From assembly GCF_949987535.1 (NCBI RefSeq), contig NC_080074.1, positions 29,907,478 through 29,971,477 of the forward strand: a DNA stretch of 64,000 nt, given 5' to 3'. This document shows, piece by piece, positions 1 through 12,499 of this stretch (positions are counted from its first letter, which is position 1; each line of letters opens with the position of its first letter). The translations under genes were made by a program, and so were the position numbers. The notes beneath the pieces are model-generated. The model did no database searches, was not told where the DNA came from, and worked only from the letters and a program-made list of their open reading frames with translations. This stretch comes from Balaenoptera acutorostrata. Its lineage: Eukaryota > Chordata > Mammalia > Artiodactyla > Balaenopteridae.

Positions 1-170
1 ATTTATTTTTTATATAGCAGGTTATCTGTTCTATACATATCAGTGTATATATGTCAATCCCAATCTCCCAGTTCATCCCACCACCACCACACACCCACAC
101 CCCCACTCCCCGCTTTCCCCCCTTGGTGTCCATACGTTTGTTCTCTACATCCATGTCTCCACCCCTGGAA
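1..170 (-). mobile_element. L1 LINE 3'-region fragment, cut by window edge
   Basis: The text matches the antisense of a cetartiodactyl L1 3' region. It has the segment ending in a run of C-rich sequence followed by the antisense of the L1 end that reads GTAGAGAACAAACGTATGG. It is truncated by the left edge of the window, so its poly(A) side is not seen. Family assignment is from memory of the consensus. Confidence 0.7.
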
Positions 171-3100
171 GGCATTATTTTTAATATCTGAATTTAGATC
201 ATTGTTCTTCTAAGAATTTAGAGAAGGGTAAGATGTGTATTTAAAATTACTTTGAGGTACTTTCCCTAATATTCATAGATTGAATAAGTTAAAAGCAATG
301 CAATTAGGTGGCCATTAAAGGACGTAAAAAGCCAAAAAAAAAATCACATATTCTTGTATAAAGTTTATGGATTTGAGATAAAATCCTAGAAATGATTATA
401 GGGAGTGACTTGTCAACTTATGAAGCCAACAGCTTGGAGGCTTTTTGAGCAATTGAAAATGAATTTAACAGTGAAAATATTTATTGTCCTTTGGCTGAAA
501 ACGTTATTTGAAATGAATATGTTTGGCTTGGGAGAAATTTGTGAATGTATAGTGGATTATGCGGCCAGTTCTTTTTAGATTTATAATATTTCAAATACAA
601 TCTGCAATATTTTACCTGAGGGGAAAAATGCTTAGTGGCAAGTACTCCCAGCCAAGTCACTTTAGGTTCCAATAACTTTGCTTTACTTTACAAGAATTCT
701 TTTCTATAAAATGTGTATGCTTGTTCAATTTTCCCCTTGGATTTTTCTTTTTCTCTAACAATTCTCTTTAGCTAAATTCCAAGCAGATGTAAGGATAACT
801 TTGATTATAATGGAAAATATACAAATGTGAGAATAATAACAATCGTGTCATTTTGGGTACAGATCTCTTTTTAAAAAAATTTTTTTTTATTAAAGTATGG
901 TTGATTTATAATGTGTAAATTTTTACTTTTTTAAAAATTTATTTTATTGGATACATATCTCTTTATAAACAAAATGCTTAAGCTCACTACGAACTTTCAG
1001 GTAAATGTGGAGAAACTATTTTGTAATTTGAGGAGGCAAGGAAAAGGATATTTTGAAAATCCAATGTCTATCGGTCCTCTTGCTGAGGTGTTAAGTCTGA
1101 TTTAAGTGTGCAGACTGTGCAAAGACAATTCCAAAGGGCTTCAGACAGTCATTTGACCCTGTGATAGCTCAGGTGGCCCAGCTGATCATGTTTCCCCAGG
1201 CAGAATTAGAAAGTGTAAGTTTTTATAAAATTTTAATTTGATATTGGTCTTTCCTTACTGGTTTAATAAGGTAAACCCATCTTTACTAACAGCAATCTCA
1301 CACATACACTCTCTCTCACATGCACAGAGAGACTGAAATATTAAGGATTCTAGAAATAAGGTCTTCAGAATCAATAGACACAGTTAAAATGATATGGTAG
1401 GTAGCATTCCCTAGAATCTTCATAGTAGAAAAGCCAAATATGAGGAAACACAGCTATTTGAATTGGATTTGCAGAAAAGTTCTGATTGTGTGACATTTCC
1501 GTTATAAAACGTAAGAACTGTCTCAGAAAGGATTTATTCGAGGCTCCTCTAATACCCTAGCACACATTTTGTACTTATTGCATATGATTATTTCATAATA
1601 TCTTTAAACACAAATTATGGCACCGAGACTTTGAGTGGGTTTGTTATAACAAATTAGTCTTTGGGAGACTGAATAACTGGTAAATGGATGGGGAAGTAGT
1701 TTGACATCTCAGTTCTAATGAACTGTGGGGTAGACTATCTCTTCTATATTGTTTGCACCTTTTATAGCATTTAGCAAGGTAAATGATTGTAAACTTGATT
1801 TGATATGATCTAAATCTGAAATATTGTGACATTTCTTGGCTTAAAAACTTGATCCAGTAGCCACATAATCAAAAACTTTCCCCAATTTTAACTTTCTATT
1901 TGTATCTTTCACATTGTTTTTCTTTACACACAAAAAACAGCTCATGTTACGGCCATCAGTTACTGCCATCAAATTCTAAATTAATTATAAGCAAAGTAAG
2001 CGACCAAAGACAATGACCATTTCAAAATCTTTATCCTCCTTGAACTTTCTGAAGCACTGAACACTGATAGGTAATTGGTAATAAAGTTTAAATAAATGAA
2101 AATTCTTTTTGTTATTGACCTTGAATCACACAGCTTCTTTTTCCTGTTTTCTCTTTTGTTCATTCAAATGCTACTTTGTTTGTATTTTCACCAGGAAAAA
2201 AATGAAATTACACTGGATACAAAATTGTAAAAAATAGTATGGTCCTGAGAGGTACAAAATTAGTGATGAGATTTTTTAATGCAAAAATAGTTAATGAGTT
2301 AATAAATTTTCCTTCAGACTACTAGAAGGTATCTTTAAAAAAAATTGGACAAAGAACAAAAGGCATTTGTTTGAGGTTTTCACAGCACAACTGCAATCAC
2401 TTTATTTCTGCTTCCCTAAGTTAGCAGATAGAGAGTGAAGAAAGGTTGGCTGTATTACCACCAGTGCAGTTTATTTCTTCAGATTCGATAAATGAAATTC
2501 ACAGCGGTTTCTGGAATTTCCATTACTGTACGCTGGCACGAAGCATAGAATAACAAAGACATTTTATTTGGTTTTATTCAAGAAAAGTAGGTTTGTATTA
2601 CACTTCTTCAGTACTTTAGCTATGGTAGTCAAACAATAGCACCAAACATTTTTTTCTTTAGAGTTTCTTAATTTTTTTTTATGCCTCAATTAGGAATGTC
2701 ATCCTTTTAGTAGAAAAAGAAGGCATCTTATCCAAAATTATGAATATGAAATATGGCTGTGGTTTCTAGCCAGGAACATGAATAATTATTCCAACAAGAA
2801 CACGAAAAGAACATTGTTATACAACATCCTAGCTGTTTTGAAAAGATCTGCTAAAGAAAAAGTCAGGCTTTCAGTTACAGGTCGTGGACAAGATGTACAC
2901 ATTGTAAGGTTGAATCATAAAAAGAACTTGCTGGTTTAAAAAAGTAAGAAACAGTGAGATATAAGCAATAACATTTATATAAATTAAAAATACGTTAATA
3001 TAAAGGTACATATTTTAAAGGAACAAATACAAACCAAAAGGTGTATATTAGATTAAAAGTATTGTTCATAAGGAGGGGCACAAGAAAAGCGAATGGTAAA

Positions 3101-3254
3101 AACTGCAAAATATTAACAAAACACAAGAGAGGCCTATATGGACAATTAAAGCCACACTTGAAGTCTGGCTAAATAAACAAACAGAATGCCAGTTTCGTGA
3201 TTCATTAAGATGTGTTTGAGGCACATTTCTTTCTTTAAAAAAAGACACGTCTTT
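171..3254. other. Gene-free AT-rich upstream DNA
   Basis: No coding exon, RNA gene or strong promoter is visible. Short open frames here have no recognisable protein similarity and lie in AT-rich text. The only repeat I can define is a very short L1 tail at 871-951. The stretch lies between the expected position of LUM (to the left, off the window) and KERA. Confidence 0.6.
871..951 (-). mobile_element. Very short L1 3' tail with TSD
   Basis: A T-rich stretch followed by the antisense L1 end (AGTATGGTTGATTTATAATG) makes an extreme 5'-truncated insertion. It is flanked by near-identical 13-bp repeats, TACAGATCTCTTT at 858-870 and TACATATCTCTTT at 952-964 (12 of 13 match), as expected for target-primed reverse transcription. 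Confidence 0.55.
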
Positions 3255-3468
3255 TTCTTTTTTTATACTTATTTATTTGGCTGCGCCAGGTCTTAGTTGC
3301 CACCTGCAGGATCTTTAGTTGCGGCATGCAAGCTCTTAGTTGTGGCATGCAAACTCTTAGTTGCAGCATGCACGCCGGATCTAGCTCCCCGACCAGGGAT
3401 CGAACCTGGGCCCCCTGCATTGGGAGCGCAGAGTCTTACCCACTGGACCACCAGGGAAGTGCCCCGAG
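3255..3468 (-). mobile_element. CHR-type tRNA-derived SINE, antisense
   Basis: The antisense of the CHR SINE is plain: it ends in CCACCAGGGAAGT and contains the antisense box B region GATCGAACCTGGGCCCCCTG. The middle holds repeated TCTTAGTTGCGGCATGC-like units, a CHR-1 feature. Imperfect flanking repeats (AGACACGTCTT at 3243 and AGACATTTCTT at 3469) suggest an older insertion than the other CHR copies in the window. Confidence 0.85.
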
Positions 3469-3610
3469 AGACATTTCTTGAACCAGCTTTTCACTACAAT
3501 TCCAGTTAGACCTTTCCCTTTAGCGTTCTGACGCTCTTATTCCTTAAAATAGCAGTGATGTTAACGGCTAAACTTTGATGATTGCCAATGTTCTGTTTTA
3601 TATATTGATT

Positions 3611-3745
3611 TATACCTAATTTTCAAAACAGCCAAGGAGGTAATGCCATCATTGCCTCTATTTTACTAATGGAAAGGGCTGAGTGAGTGACCCAAAGTCA
3701 CAGCTAGTTAGGTTCCTGACTCTGGAGACTTTCTTAACCATTATA
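3611..3745 (-). repeat. MIR SINE relic, antisense
   Basis: This resembles the antisense MIR core: a segment like 'tcacaacagccctatgaggtaggtatta', then 'cccattttacagatgaggaa', then 'cacagctagtaagt'. It is heavily diverged. Confidence 0.5.
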
Positions 3746-4359
3746 ATCCAGTTCTCACTGAATTCTTGTGTATAGTTGAAGTCAGTGTTTAGCGTCTAAT
3801 TACATACTATCTTTAGCTATCCTTTAAAAAAATAATTTACCTTCCAGTGAGGAAACTACTACAGCAATGTTTTTATTTAAACCTATTTTTCTCTAACATA
3901 TTTTAAAATTTGAGGAAAATACAAAAAGTCCATATTCATAGGTGATTTTTGCCCTAAAAGTTTTACTAAATGCCTAAAGTATTTAGTAAAAAGAAAGAAA
4001 AAAAAAGGAAAAACCTATCCATAGGGAAGAAATTAATTGGAATATTCAATCCCAGAGAGTAGTTACAATCAGTAGAACTGAAAATTCCTATTGAGATAAA
4101 TGATAAATATGCTAATGATTAATAATATTAAATATTTTATAACCAAGTCTCACAATGGAGAGAAGAGTTAAGAATTAAATGCTTAAAATTCAAGGGGACA
4201 GGTAGCTTAAAATTATTTTGTTAGGGGGTTAAAATTGGACTAAAAGGGCTATGGGAACTATTGACCAAATTTAATTTATCTTCCTCATCATAAAAGCATC
4301 CGTTGAGCCCCTATGATATACCAGCACAATGCTGTTAGTCAATAGGGGAAAAAAGGCAG

Positions 4360-4841
4360 AAAAAGAATTGCCTGCCCTTCTCCCTGTCACCTCTCCACTC
4401 CTTCTTCCCGCTGCCTCCAACCTGTGGCTCCAGGAAAATCAAGTGTATCTGAGCTCAACTGTCCAGGGCCACGGGGAAAGCATATGAAAGTGATCCTTCT
4501 CGGAATTACAGCTGGAGGCTGCTTGACATATGCCGGCCTCACAGCATACGGGAGACGCTGGGTTAAGCTGTAACAACAGCGCTGCACGCCGCCAGGCAGT
4601 AAATGGATTTCAGTTCCGCTTTAATTTCTAATGAACGGCCATGACTACGCCACACCCATCAGCAGGAGGAGACTATTCTGCCGCATTGACAGCCTTGCTT
4701 AATGGCTGCCTTCCTGCTTATCACACCTCAGCCTGATTAAACTGTTATATAAAGAGAAATGTTTTTGCAATAAATATCTTTCGGGAATTTCAATCGGGTT
4801 CCAAGGCCCAAAAAACAAACAAACAAAAAAAGAATTGCCTG
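4360..4841. repeat. 15-bp target-site duplication around the retroposed fragment
   Basis: AAAAAGAATTGCCTG occurs at 4360-4374 and again at 4827-4841 with no mismatch. The A-rich start fits the L1 endonuclease preference (TT/AAAA on the cut strand). Confidence 0.75.
4375..4826 (+). pseudogene. Poly(A)-tailed retroposed fragment of an unidentified transcript
   Basis: A 452-bp block is flanked by a perfect 15-bp direct repeat (AAAAAGAATTGCCTG at 4360-4374 and 4827-4841). It ends in an A-rich tail (about 4810-4826) preceded by AATAAA at 4769-4774. These are marks of L1-mediated retroposition of a polyadenylated RNA, sense on the + strand. The body contains a dozen or so CpGs, many more than its surroundings, and matches no SINE, LINE or LTR that I know. 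One forward frame is open from the insert start (4376) for 65 codons to TAA at 4571-4573. Its last 29 codons start at ATG 4484 and encode a short hydrophobic stretch followed by YGRRWVKL. The likely reading is the 3' end of an mRNA: C-terminal codons plus about 240 bp of 3'UTR, truncated at the 5' side. A retroposed non-coding RNA is equally possible. I do not recognise the parent. Confidence 0.6.
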
Positions 4842-4905
4842 TCATCAAGAAACTTGTAGCCTAGAAGACAGAGAAACAATCACAAATTGTTAGCTGGAAT
4901 TGAGT

Positions 4906-7900
4906 CTACATTGGGTAAGTAGGTTCTAACAGGAGCATGTACTTATTTCTAAAGGAGAGTAGTATTGAATGCCCTCGTTGAGGAAGAGATGCTGTGTCTG
5001 AGTGTTGTGTTCTACAGGCGGATGGGTGGTAAGGGGATTTTTGTTGAGCAAGCATCATGAGCAAGGCTTGGAGTGAAGATGTAACAGTAAATTCAGAAAA
5101 CTGCAAAAATCTGGGTAAGGCTACAGCAGAGGGCTTGTGGATGCAGGGTGGGGGAACCCATCAAGACAGAGTCCTGGAATAAGCAAGGGACAACCATGAA
5201 GGCTTCTGTGCTGAAAAGTGTCCAGTTCATGCTTTTAATCAGGCAATTACATATTCCTGAGTAAAGGTCTGTCACTTTTTCATCTGTCCCAGCTCCAGAC
5301 CTTTTTCTTATATGTAGAAAACTGCCCTTGATTGTAATCTTAGTGGGGCTCAGTAGCCCCTCAGTATCTCTTTTCTTCCCAGCCTCATAAAGCCAGGATG
5401 GAGCTTATGTCAGGCTTAGCCAAGGAGAGACGTGTTCTTGGCTTAGAATTCATCTGCGGTGGTCCCCAGTGAAGGCTGTTGGTAAGACCCTCTGGTTCCA
5501 GTGATAATCAGCAGTAATGGCAGTGCTTCCTGGCCAGATGATTTCTATCTAGTTTTTTAAAGCTTCCTTATCTTCTGCCTGTTTTCCAAGTTCACTCTTC
5601 CAGCCTCTTCTCATTTATGTGATTCCACCTATCACTTTCAAAGAAACCCTCTTTTTGTTGAAACACCCGGAATTATTCTCTGGTATTTATAGCCAAGGAG
5701 TCTAGTAGAAAAAGATATCAATACGAGAAATCCATTATTGACATCAGATTGTTGGGAAATATGGGGGAATTCACATTGGTTATCTGCATAGCTTAGGTAA
5801 AAGGCAGTCAGAACCCTGAAATTATTCAGAGGTAAGAGTCTGGATGACAGTGACCCACAAAAATGGGACATGGCCCCTGTATAGTTACCGGAAATGACAC
5901 ATTTCCTGAGGGTAAGGCTTTGAAAAACCATACAGTGAGTCCCCTACGTACAAACGAGTTCCCTTCCAAGAGCACATTAGTAAGTCCAATTTGTTCATAA
6001 GTCCAACAAAGTTAGACACTGATCTGGAAACAGAGGGCCACCCAAGAATTGGCATAGGGATTAGACAATAAAATACAGATGAGAAGGAGTGGTCACGATT
6101 CCCAGCCCCACTGAACCTCCTTTGTTTGCTGAAAGAGCCCCACACTCCTTGATTTGTAAAGCAATTCCTTCCTTTTTGGAGATACAACTAGTTCCTCAAC
6201 TCAAGGCATTAACTTTAGGAGGGAATTTATTCTTTTCATGCCCCATTCCCCTTAACCTTCAATGATTCCCACCTATTATAAGAAGGAGCAACAGGGTATC
6301 AATGAGAAAGTAAAATCTAGAGATGGAAATACTGTTATAAATGAACTACAGGAATTACCTAACTTATATTGGCTAAATATTAGAAAAGATGGCTGGAGTC
6401 TGAGGGTACTCAACCAAGGAGAGAGAATGATAACATTAGATCAAGCTGAATTAGTTATATGAGTGTACTTTCAGAGACTGTGGATCCATTGACATAGTTT
6501 AAGGAGCTGGGAGTCTGTTAGTTTGCTGAAATACCGCAAAATGGAACTCAATGGAAGCATACATTAAATGAAGTTGATTCCTCGGCATAGTATAGAAGCA
6601 CAAAATAAAAATTTTCACAAAATGGAATTCTTATACTATATGATAAAATGGGTTTTTATCATGTATAATCCACCCAACCATCTTCACCAATTGAGACATA
6701 TATTGGAGATGGGAATTCCAGTATCTTTAAAAAGACTTTAGTGATGTCCATGAATTGTTGGTGGAAGGCATAGTAATGAAAATTGATTCCCTGATTTCAG
6801 TGAGGAAGGGCAAATCTGGAGTGGAAGAGATAATGTAGTGTCATTTAACTACCAATGAGTAAAACAGATATATTTTCCATTAATAGATATTAGTATCAGT
6901 ACAAAGTCAGAATAGTCTGATCCAAAAAGAACTTAACAGCCAGTTGAGAATTAGATTTCTGGGAATGAAAGAGGTGTGAAGTCCTCTGTAGAGCTATTTG
7001 ATTTGTGAAATTAATAACCCTCCAGAACTGCTCATCAGAGCCTTGGGTGTGTCATTATGACATAAGATATGGAATTTCTGCCCTTCACTGAATTTTTAAA
7101 ACTTAGGTAAATCATGGACCTCGAGCCACCAGAATGAAAGAGAGGGCATCTTGTCTTAAATAAGTACTTTGCAATGATATCTCAAGTGTGTGCTACTATT
7201 TTTTTTTTTTTTTTACCTAGTCTTTGCCTAAAAGAACAAGAGTTTGTTACCAAATTAACTGTGCCCTGTGAAAGAAAACATGGTTTTGAAACACAACTAA
7301 TTCCCGGGGACACAGGACACTTCTGCAGTCCACTAGTGAGGGTATTTTGATGTTAAAATGACAAGTGGAGAAGCTACCTTTATCCTTCCCATATTTATTA
7401 CCCAAGTTCTTGTACAGCTGGAATAGATGACTTCAAAATATGATTGATTCTTACATCAGCTCTGTAACCCATAAAAAAGGAACATTTTGATTGGAAATAC
7501 GAAGTTGAAAATTGCAGAGCTTTCTACTCCTACAAAAATATTAAATTAATAGCAATAATGCTTCAATAAAAATCAGAAATATTAGTGCCATCTTTAGTGA
7601 CTTAAAAGTGCAGTGCTAATGATCCTCAGCGGATTCTCATTTGTGTTTAGTAGTGGAAGGATAGTTTGAGAAGATAAAAATGGATTTTCCAAAGTTTAAT
7701 TAGATGGCAACTTCTGTTGCAACTGCTGTTCCATATGGGGTCCAAATCATTATAGCTCTTAGTACTTTGTATAAAGCAACTGATCTGAATAATGTCTTTC
7801 TCCTCTATTCCAATAAACAAAATTACTAGAAGCAGTCTGTTTTATTTCACCAGGCAGGAACAGTAATATAATTTTGCCATACTGTTTCTGGATTGTGTTA

Positions 7901-9763
7901 ACTCCTTGGCTTTGCACCACATTATAGTCTGCAGAAATACCATCTCACAGAACATCATGTGATACAACCTAGAGGGTAAACTTTATTAGCTAGATACATT
8001 AATTAGACACTTGAATGCCAGCACATTGGAGCCAAATACAATGGAAGACTATAGGGCTGTCAAGTTACTGATTTATTTTAAAGGTTAAGAGGTCTAAGGA
8101 AAGTTGGGCTAGCTCTCTAAAGTGAAGACAGTTTGCTGAACCATGTCTCTATGACCACTAGGAACATGAATAGTCTCTTTGAATTTTGGAGGCCACATAT
8201 TACTGCATGTGAGTCTGGTGCTGAGAAGCTGTAAGATTTGAGTTTGTCCCATGGCCAGAGAAGGCTCTCCAGACAGCTGAGGTCAAAGTGATCCTGCTAC
8301 TTATCACTCATCAGATTAAATGATGTTTAAAGGGTTCATAGTAGGTCAGGTTGCTATATGTAGTGTGTGGTAAGCCTTAGTAAGAGAATTAAAACCCTAG
8401 CTTTCCAAAGCAAGGATATGCTTATATTTAGCAAATAACTACTGTCCTTTTAAGAAACTGGACCCAAGGGGAAGCTAAACAACAATTTGACGTTAACTAC
8501 TCATAAACCTAGTATTACCTGACCTATCTAGCCTAATCTCAATTGCTCAGCAGTGCTGATCCGTCAAGTACACGGGGGCTCATGGGGGCTTTCTCTATGA
8601 CCAGCTGACTAAGAAGAGTATAAATACAATTCTAATTATATAAATTATAATCAAAATTATACGATATATCGGAACAAATTGAGAGTGAAATGCTGCAACA
8701 GTATAGGACGGATTGGGATGCCCTGGAAGGCAGTTTGATAAGAAGCCAAGGAGAACAAAAATACTTATTTGACTCAATGGATCTCTTCAACATACTGGAG
8801 ACATTATGAGTCTAATTCTCACTATTCTGATGAAATGCCTTCTTGTAAGAGACCTCTTCTGAAGTGCTTTGGAGGTGAGCTTTAAACTAATTGGCTTTCA
8901 AGTTGCTCACTTCCTGTTATCTTAGTATCCTCTGAAAGCCAGTAGTGCTAAGGTGGAACATTGTAGAAATGGAGAGAGCTTGAGAAGCTGGAGGAGAAAA
9001 TACATGAAGTATGATATAGAAATTTTAAAGAAGACAAAATTAAGGAAATCTGTTGGAAAGCATAAAAATCTTTTGATAATGGAAATAGAAAAGAAGAGAT
9101 CAAAGATTTAGTGTAACAAGGAGGTGCACCATCTAAGACTTTCAAAAAGAGAAAATAGAAAAAAATGGATGGACCATATGGACGTGAATTTCCAGATTAA
9201 AAGGACTGCCTGGGTACTCAGTGAGTGAGTGAAATACACCCTCTCAAGACATATTGTTGTAATAGTTCAGAAGCTGAAGATGAAAGGAAAATCTCAAAAG
9301 TTTAATGAGAGCAAAAAAGGTCACATTCTAAAAACTGAAAATTACAATTTTATTAACCTTTTCTATTTCAACTCAAGAAGCAACAAGACAATCACTTTCT
9401 TGAGTATCTTCAAAATTTGGAAGGACCATTATTTCAAATTAGAATTGTATCTAGTCGAAATATCAGTTAAGCGTATGGGCTGAGTAAACACATTTTTATA
9501 AACGTGACTTCACACATACACAAAAAAAGAGAAGTAACTCATGTGCACAGGAAGTGATCAGAAGCTGTGTTCCCCCAATGCTGTGGAGTTAACCAAGAAA
9601 GAACAGAACACAAGATTCAGAAAGTAACAAGGGATCTAACCCAGGAGATGGGTGAAGGAAGTCCAGGACCACAACAATCTCACTGGACCAGAGACCAAGG
9701 ATTCTATTATTCATAAATGTACTTTAAAAGACAGTACTTTGTCAGAGACAGCTGATTTTGTTG
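4906..9763. other. Gene-free stretch with unclassified old repeats
   Basis: No exon is supported. About 5930-6060 resembles an old DNA-transposon-like sequence containing 'taagtccaa...gttcataagtccaacaaagtta', but I cannot name it firmly. The open frames around 5638-6187 (minus) and 6262-6462 (plus) show no recognisable protein domain. The segment 6200-9200 looks like old, unclassified interspersed repeat by its texture, but I could not match it. Confidence 0.4.
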
Positions 9764-9892
9764 TTTGGTTTTTTTTCTTTGACATATCGTTGATTTACTA
9801 TGTTGTGTTAGTTTCAGAGGTACAGCAAAGTGATTCAGTTATACATACATATATCTATTCTTTTCCATTATAGGTTATTATAAGATATTGAA
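9764..9892 (-). mobile_element. L1 3' tail, antisense
   Basis: A T-run is followed by the antisense cetartiodactyl L1 3'UTR: TTGATTTACTATGTTGTGTT, then GTACAGCAAAGTGATTCAG, then TTATAGGTTATTATAAGATA. It is 5'-truncated. The 60-80-codon open frame overlapping it is repeat sequence. Confidence 0.8.
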
Positions 9893-10261
9893 TTTGCATT
9901 AGTTTTGACACCTTAGGTAAGCTTAGTTAACATTTGAAGAAATCTTATAATGGAGACTCACTTCATGAATTTTTTAAATATTTGGTGCAAAATAAAGGCC
10001 TGTTATGTAACATACAGTTGAACTTATTTTCATCAAACTTAACACCTCTTTGTAGGTTGTAGGGGAAGATTCCTATAGCCCTCATTAATTATGAGTCAAC
10101 TGAAATGTACCATAAAGAACTTAAAAATTGTCATTTACCAAATTTGCTTAGGTTGGTTTACAACAGCAAGCAAACTAGATTGAAGTAGGAGGATATGGAA
10201 TTCCAGAAGAAATATCTCCCAGGAGAAAAAAGTGAACTTAATATTTCTGTTTTTTTTTTTT

Positions 10262-10505
10262 TTAATGAACACTTTTACCATGTTCTAGGTGCTTTAAAAA
10301 TACTAACCCATTTAATTTTCATAACAATCCTATGAGGGGGTATTATTACTATGATTATTTATATTATTATTATCCTTAATTTACAGATGAGAAGACTAAG
10401 GCAAAGATAAATAATTGTTCAATTTTTCACAGCTAGTAAATAAGAGAGATTTATTCAAGCCCAAGCAGATCTGACTTTTAACCAGCACACTATGTTACCC
10501 TACCC
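10262..10505 (-). repeat. MIR SINE, antisense
   Basis: The nearly full-length antisense MIR pattern is present. A stretch like 'acccatttaattttcataacaatcctatgagg' is followed by an ATT-rich run, then 'tttacagatgagaagactaagg', then 'cacagctagtaaataagag'. It is diverged but clear. Confidence 0.75.
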
Positions 10506-10620
10506 TCTGGGTGCAAAATATTTCCAAAATGGTTTTATAATTCTGTTTGAGGAATTATTCTGTTTTGGAAAATATTAGTGACATAGATATATATGTATAG
10601 AGAACTTCACATATATATGT

Positions 10621-10621
10621 A

Positions 10622-10658
<37 letters not shown>
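10621..10658. repeat. TG/TA microsatellite
   Basis: A short TG run passes into an alternating TA run, about 38 bp in all. Confidence 0.9.
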
Positions 10659-10662
<4 letters not shown>

Positions 10663-10867
10663 AATAAGTGCAATACAATGAAGGAATTAAAATAATTTTG
10701 CACTGTTTTCTTCAGCAGTAAACAATATTTATATTATGTAATAACATGCAGTAAATATTTAATCAAAGTTTGTGGTATACATACATTAGGAGTTATTGAA
10801 AGGAATAATGGTTGCAGGTGGGGTAAGAGTGGGAATGAGCAAATGTGCTAAATCTTTATCTAATGGG

Positions 10868-11010
10868 GGGGGTGGAAGGGAGGTCCAAGAGGGAAGAGAT
10901 ATATGTATACATATAACTGATGCACTTCATTGTACAGCGGAAACTAGCACAACATTGTAAAGCAATTATACTCCAATAAGAAAATAAAAATAAAAAAATA
11001 AAAGAAAATA
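10868..11010 (+). mobile_element. L1 3' tail, sense
   Basis: This is the sense-strand L1 end: GGGAGGTCCAAGAGGGAAG-like start, then ATATATGTATACATATAACT, then TTGTACAGCGGAAACTAGC, then CTCCAATAAGAAAATAAA and an A-rich tail. It is 5'-truncated. Confidence 0.8.
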
Positions 11011-11774
11011 GTTGATGTTTAAAATTGATAAGTTAAACAAAAAGTACAAGCAAGGACATTGAAGTAAATATTAAAAGAAATCCATAACAGAGTTGAAAAC
11101 AATGGCCTCTTGGGAGCGGGACTTACACCGAAGTGTGGGGTGGGGGATTGCTTGGTTCATTATCAGTTTTGTAGTAATTTTGACCTTTTAAATGTGGCAT
11201 TGCTATATTTTAAATGTATTATTTTGAAAAAATGTAAATGCACATGTATATGCATGTGTGTCAGCTATATATTTTAGTGGATTCCTTTTATATTTTTAAA
11301 TATTTTGACAGAATTTAGTTAAACAGGCTAAAATTGATCTATGAAGAGAAAATTATTTCTCTTAGTAAACGTATAGTCAGTTGAACATAAACATATGTCC
11401 TGGGAGCACCTAACAGCCCAACTATTGTTAACATAGAATCATCAGATACATATGCCAACAAATTTGAAATCCTACTAGAGTTTCGTGTCTTTTATACCTT
11501 TATGCATCGCCTTCTTTTTTTAAATGTCAACGATCTTTAGGAATGCAACAAGACAAATTCCCCAGTCTAAGACAGTTTAGCAAAGCATCCTCCCTTTTAC
11601 TAAGAAGTAGAAACAAGATAAGCAAATAGGAAACATCAAAACGTGCTAACAGAAGGAAAAGAGGTTAAGCCAACAAGACTTTAACTCCATCTCAAGTTTC
11701 TAGGACTTCTCTCATGGAGGCCAAGATACCAACTATCACATTCTCTGCTGAAAGAAATTTATGGGCCTTCTGAC

Positions 11775-11925
11775 ATGTTCACCTTCATTATCTTCTTTGA
11801 TTTTCAAACAACCTTTCATAGTAGTCAGAACAGGTGAATTATGGGTAGACTTAGGCTTATGATGGTTAAATAACCTGTGCCCGCACAAACAGCTAGTAAG
11901 ATGCAACAGGAAAACTCTAACTCAC
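11775..11925 (-). repeat. MIR SINE relic, antisense
   Basis: This resembles the antisense MIR core: 'caccttcattatcttctttgattttcaaacaacc', then 'cagctagtaagatgcaacaggaaa'. It is strongly diverged. Confidence 0.45.
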
Positions 11926-12009
11926 ATTTATTTTACCATATTTTGAAGGTTCTTCACTATATTCCTATTCACATAGTAGTTATGCTGATCAAAAAAATCA
12001 TAATTATCA

Positions 12010-12130
12010 AAATGATACATGTGCCTTATGTGTTTATTTGTTCATTTGCTCATTTGCTAAATGGTTATTGGATACCTACCATGTCCAAAGCCCCAGGGAC
12101 TTCTAAAATATTAGTCTGTCATTAGAAGGA
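12010..12130 (-). repeat. L2 3'-end relic, antisense
   Basis: The pattern 'ttatttgttcatttgct...ggttattggatacctaccatgtccaaagccccaggga' is the antisense L2 3' end ('ttcattcaacaaatatttattgagcacctactatgtgccaggc...') in diverged form. Confidence 0.5.
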
Positions 12131-12499
12131 CAATTTCAAAGCCACATCGTTACACATTAGGCTTCATTTTTCCCTCTTAGCAGAGTCAGATAAGACTGGG
12201 CAGAGTCTTCCATTAATTCTTATAACAACTAGCATGACTCAGAGGTTCGCACCATTGTCTTAATTTAATTTATTGAACTTCCTCTTAAACAGTCCTAATG
12301 AAGAGTTAAATCCCCATCCTTCAGGAATCAGTAATCAAAGAAGGGTAGATTGAATTGTTATGGGAAAAATTAAGACATAGACAAACAGAGATTATACTAA
12401 CAGTGGAAGACATCCTATATTTTAGTCTGGAAACAATGATACCAAACCTGGCAAACATTGTAGATGATCATTTTTATTTATATCATGTCTCCCAGGGTC

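Larger units (their letters stand above)
4295..4905 (-). repeat. L2-type LINE 3' relic split by a 452-bp insertion
   Basis: The left part (4295-4374) and right part (4827 to about 4905) read continuously like the antisense L2 3' region: 'ttgagcaccta...ccaggcactgt...' leading on to 'gccctcaagaaacttatagtctag'. The insertion at 4375-4826 interrupts this homology. The continuity across the gap is independent evidence that the intervening block was inserted later. Confidence 0.5.

Noticed and set aside
4387..4587. 66-codon minus-strand frame in the retroposed block
   Set aside because: The A-tail and AATAAA show that the block's sense strand is +. The minus frame is a shadow.
6262..6462. 66-codon forward frame resembling a retroelement remnant
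   Set aside because: No motif of reverse transcriptase, protease or integrase can be recognised, and no LTR flanks it. The composition is compatible with chance.
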